A DNA stretch of 64,000 nucleotides from Tetranychus cinnabarinus (lineage: Eukaryota > Arthropoda > Arachnida > Trombidiformes > Tetranychidae), in the NCBI GenBank assembly GCA_022266195.1, contig WHVY01000003.1, positions 5,394,001 to 5,458,000 on the forward strand, in the 5' to 3' direction. Positions 62,301 to 64,000 of the stretch are shown here, piece after piece. The notes under the pieces were generated by a model that did not search any database, was not told the DNA's origin, and saw nothing but the letters and a program-made list of their open reading frames with translations. Every line of letters starts with the position of its first letter. Positions within the stretch are counted from its first letter, which is position 1. The position numbers and the translations under genes were made by a program.

Positions 62301-64000
62301 CGAAATGCTTCTGAAAAACCATTTGTTTCTAAACGCTTTCAGTGTGACATAATAACTACTAGCACTCATCAACTTTGCATCAAAGTTCATGCATTCAATC
62401 AGTCAGTGGAAAGAAGTGAATAATTTCAATCTCAATCGAATAGCGTCTTGGACATTCTTCATCGTCAACGACAAAAATTGTCTAGACTTTTCCATTTACG
62501 CTTCGCAAAATTGAATTTAGAAAATTGAATTTACTCTTTTTTCAAGAGAAGCGGTAATTTTCAATGTAACCAGAATGAACTTAACAGAACTTTTCATGGC
62601 ATTCACTGAGTTTCACATATTTTCATTACCTGTCTTATTATAATTTAAACGTCAATCAAATTTCGCCAGTCAATTTGGACTCTTGATGATGAAAATGGAA
62701 CACGCAAAAAAAACAAAAAATGGATAAAAAATTTGCTCATTTCTTTCAAGCTCAACCTTGGAGTTGCTCTTGTAATAATATATTTTCATTATCATCAGCT
62801 TCTTTGCTTGACAAGAATAAAGTTTATTTAATTTAGTTATTCAATTGATAATTTTATCAACTCACTGGTTATACAACTATACAATTAAGTAAATCAAATT
62901 ATATATGAAAAAACGTTTTTCTCCTTGTTTCCCATTCCAAGCTTGTTGTGTAAAAAAACTTTGAACCAAAATTATTTTATTCATTTAATATTAACCTGTT
63001 TTTACATTTACATGTTGACAGAATTATGTTATTATAATAATCATTATTTCAACTTGTTGTTTGATTATTTAATGAGTTGTATAAAGAAGATTGAATAATG
63101 TACAAATAATGTTTCATTCAATTCACTTTTATTGCTTTTCTATTCACTTTCCTCAATCAGGGTTTATTTACCCAATTTTGTTCACTCCACATCAGCTCAA
63201 TGATACGAATTGGGTTAACAATTCTGACAATCTCAAACATGATAAAGCTTTGCATGATTCAAGGTATGAAAATTATCATAATGATAAATGCGAAACAAAT
63301 TGGCATCTTTTATTGTTGAGAGCAAATTCATTTTTCAACATTTCCTTCTGCTTCTTGGCAATATAAATGTTTGCATATTCAACTTTATTTCATGATTCAT
63401 GACTTGTCTTACATCATTGAACTGGAAAAGGTTTATTCAACTATTCAAAAGATATTCACAGATTTAGGCTTATTATCGTTGGAAAACATGAAAATAGCAT
63501 TCTTTACTCTTAATCATTTTCTTAATGAAACCAATTGTTGCTGCATCGACTATCAAATTAACTTTACATTATCTGAATTCAGTCATCTGCAGTTTCATTC
63601 TGATCATTCCAATGATCATTAAGTGCTTTAAGGATAAGATTAAAATTTAAAGTCCATGTGAAATGTTGTAGAAGCAAAAGCAGCTGTGATTACTTTAGCT
63701 TTTAATTGTCTTAAACTGTTGGATTGGATAAGATGATAAAAAATTGAAAATCCAAATGAATAACAAATGTTCGTGTGTGAAGTGACTTGAATTGTTGCAA
63801 ATGAACTTGTGTGTTAAATATTGTGCACATCAGACATTTGAAACAAGTTTCACCTGAAAGATTGTCCAAATTGAAACTAGCCAAGACCAACTTTACCAAC
63901 TTTTCTTGGTACTTTTGGATGACAAGTCTGATGAAACCAGGTTGAGTTGACACGAAAAGAGACTCAAAATTACACTCTATTTAACCTATCAGTTGGTATT

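Larger units (their letters stand above)
45275..64000. other. 18.7-kb gene-free region
   Basis: I could not support any gene here on either strand. The sequence is AT-rich with scattered TCA/TTC-rich microsatellite-like tracts (for example 49160-49240), a trinucleotide repeat (47183-47213) and a degenerate minisatellite (50076-50393). Open frames reach 192 codons only where the minisatellite suppresses stops. As the region directly upstream of the minus-strand acyltransferase start, it may hold its promoter or 5' untranslated exons, which cannot be recognised by sequence alone. Confidence 0.6.

Noticed and set aside
62160..62390. Minus-strand 76-codon frame in slightly GC-richer sequence
   Set aside because: I considered it as a possible exon because its base composition differs, but no motif or consistent splice context supports it.
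1..64000. CRISPR arrays, prokaryotic operons, rRNA or tRNA genes
   Set aside because: Spliced genes and transposon content show a eukaryotic nuclear region. No regularly spaced repeats were seen, and I could not find a convincing cloverleaf by eye; a covariance-model tRNA search would be needed to exclude one.

Overview
The window is animal nuclear DNA. It is AT-rich, its genes are split by GT-AG introns, and most of it is non-coding. The recognisable genes are an extended-Tudor protein, a cytoplasmic asparaginyl-tRNA synthetase, an agatoxin-like neuropeptide precursor, a single IGFBP-domain secreted protein and a WS/DGAT-type acyltransferase. The agatoxin-like peptide and the single IGFBP-domain protein point to an arthropod, probably a chelicerate such as a mite. 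This is an inference and the species is not identified.

Layout. 1-3417: a minus-strand, Jockey-like non-LTR retrotransposon with broken frames, cut by the left edge at the start of its reverse transcriptase. 3418-13534: a three-copy tandem array with a 5133-bp unit [Tudor gene - AsnRS gene - 3' flank]. Copy 1 keeps only the AsnRS 3' end, and the retrotransposon abuts it inside exon 3. Copy 2 is complete. Copy 3 has an intact Tudor gene, but its AsnRS has lost 1973 bp, and it carries a hAT-type MITE and a foldback element. The array therefore holds two intact Tudor genes and one intact AsnRS. 13874-20027: a three-exon agatoxin-like neuropeptide gene on the minus strand. Its first intron contains an oppositely oriented gene for a 12-cysteine IGFBP-domain protein (17785-18111). 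20028-23439: intergenic, with a MITE. 23440-45274: one long minus-strand gene with five coding exons and introns of up to 8.9 kb. It encodes a predicted membrane-anchored WS/DGAT acyltransferase of 964 residues. Its introns hold four inverted-repeat elements. 45275-64000: no gene I can support; it may hold 5' untranslated exons or promoter of the acyltransferase.

The genes do not form one pathway. The most informative features are the recent tandem array with its deletion, insertions and patchy homogenisation; the fully resolved agatoxin-like precursor with a nested antisense gene; and an acyltransferase whose HHxxxDG motif reads HQxxxDG. Several small inverted-repeat transposons are defined to the base by their target-site duplications, and one also has a natural empty site in the window.
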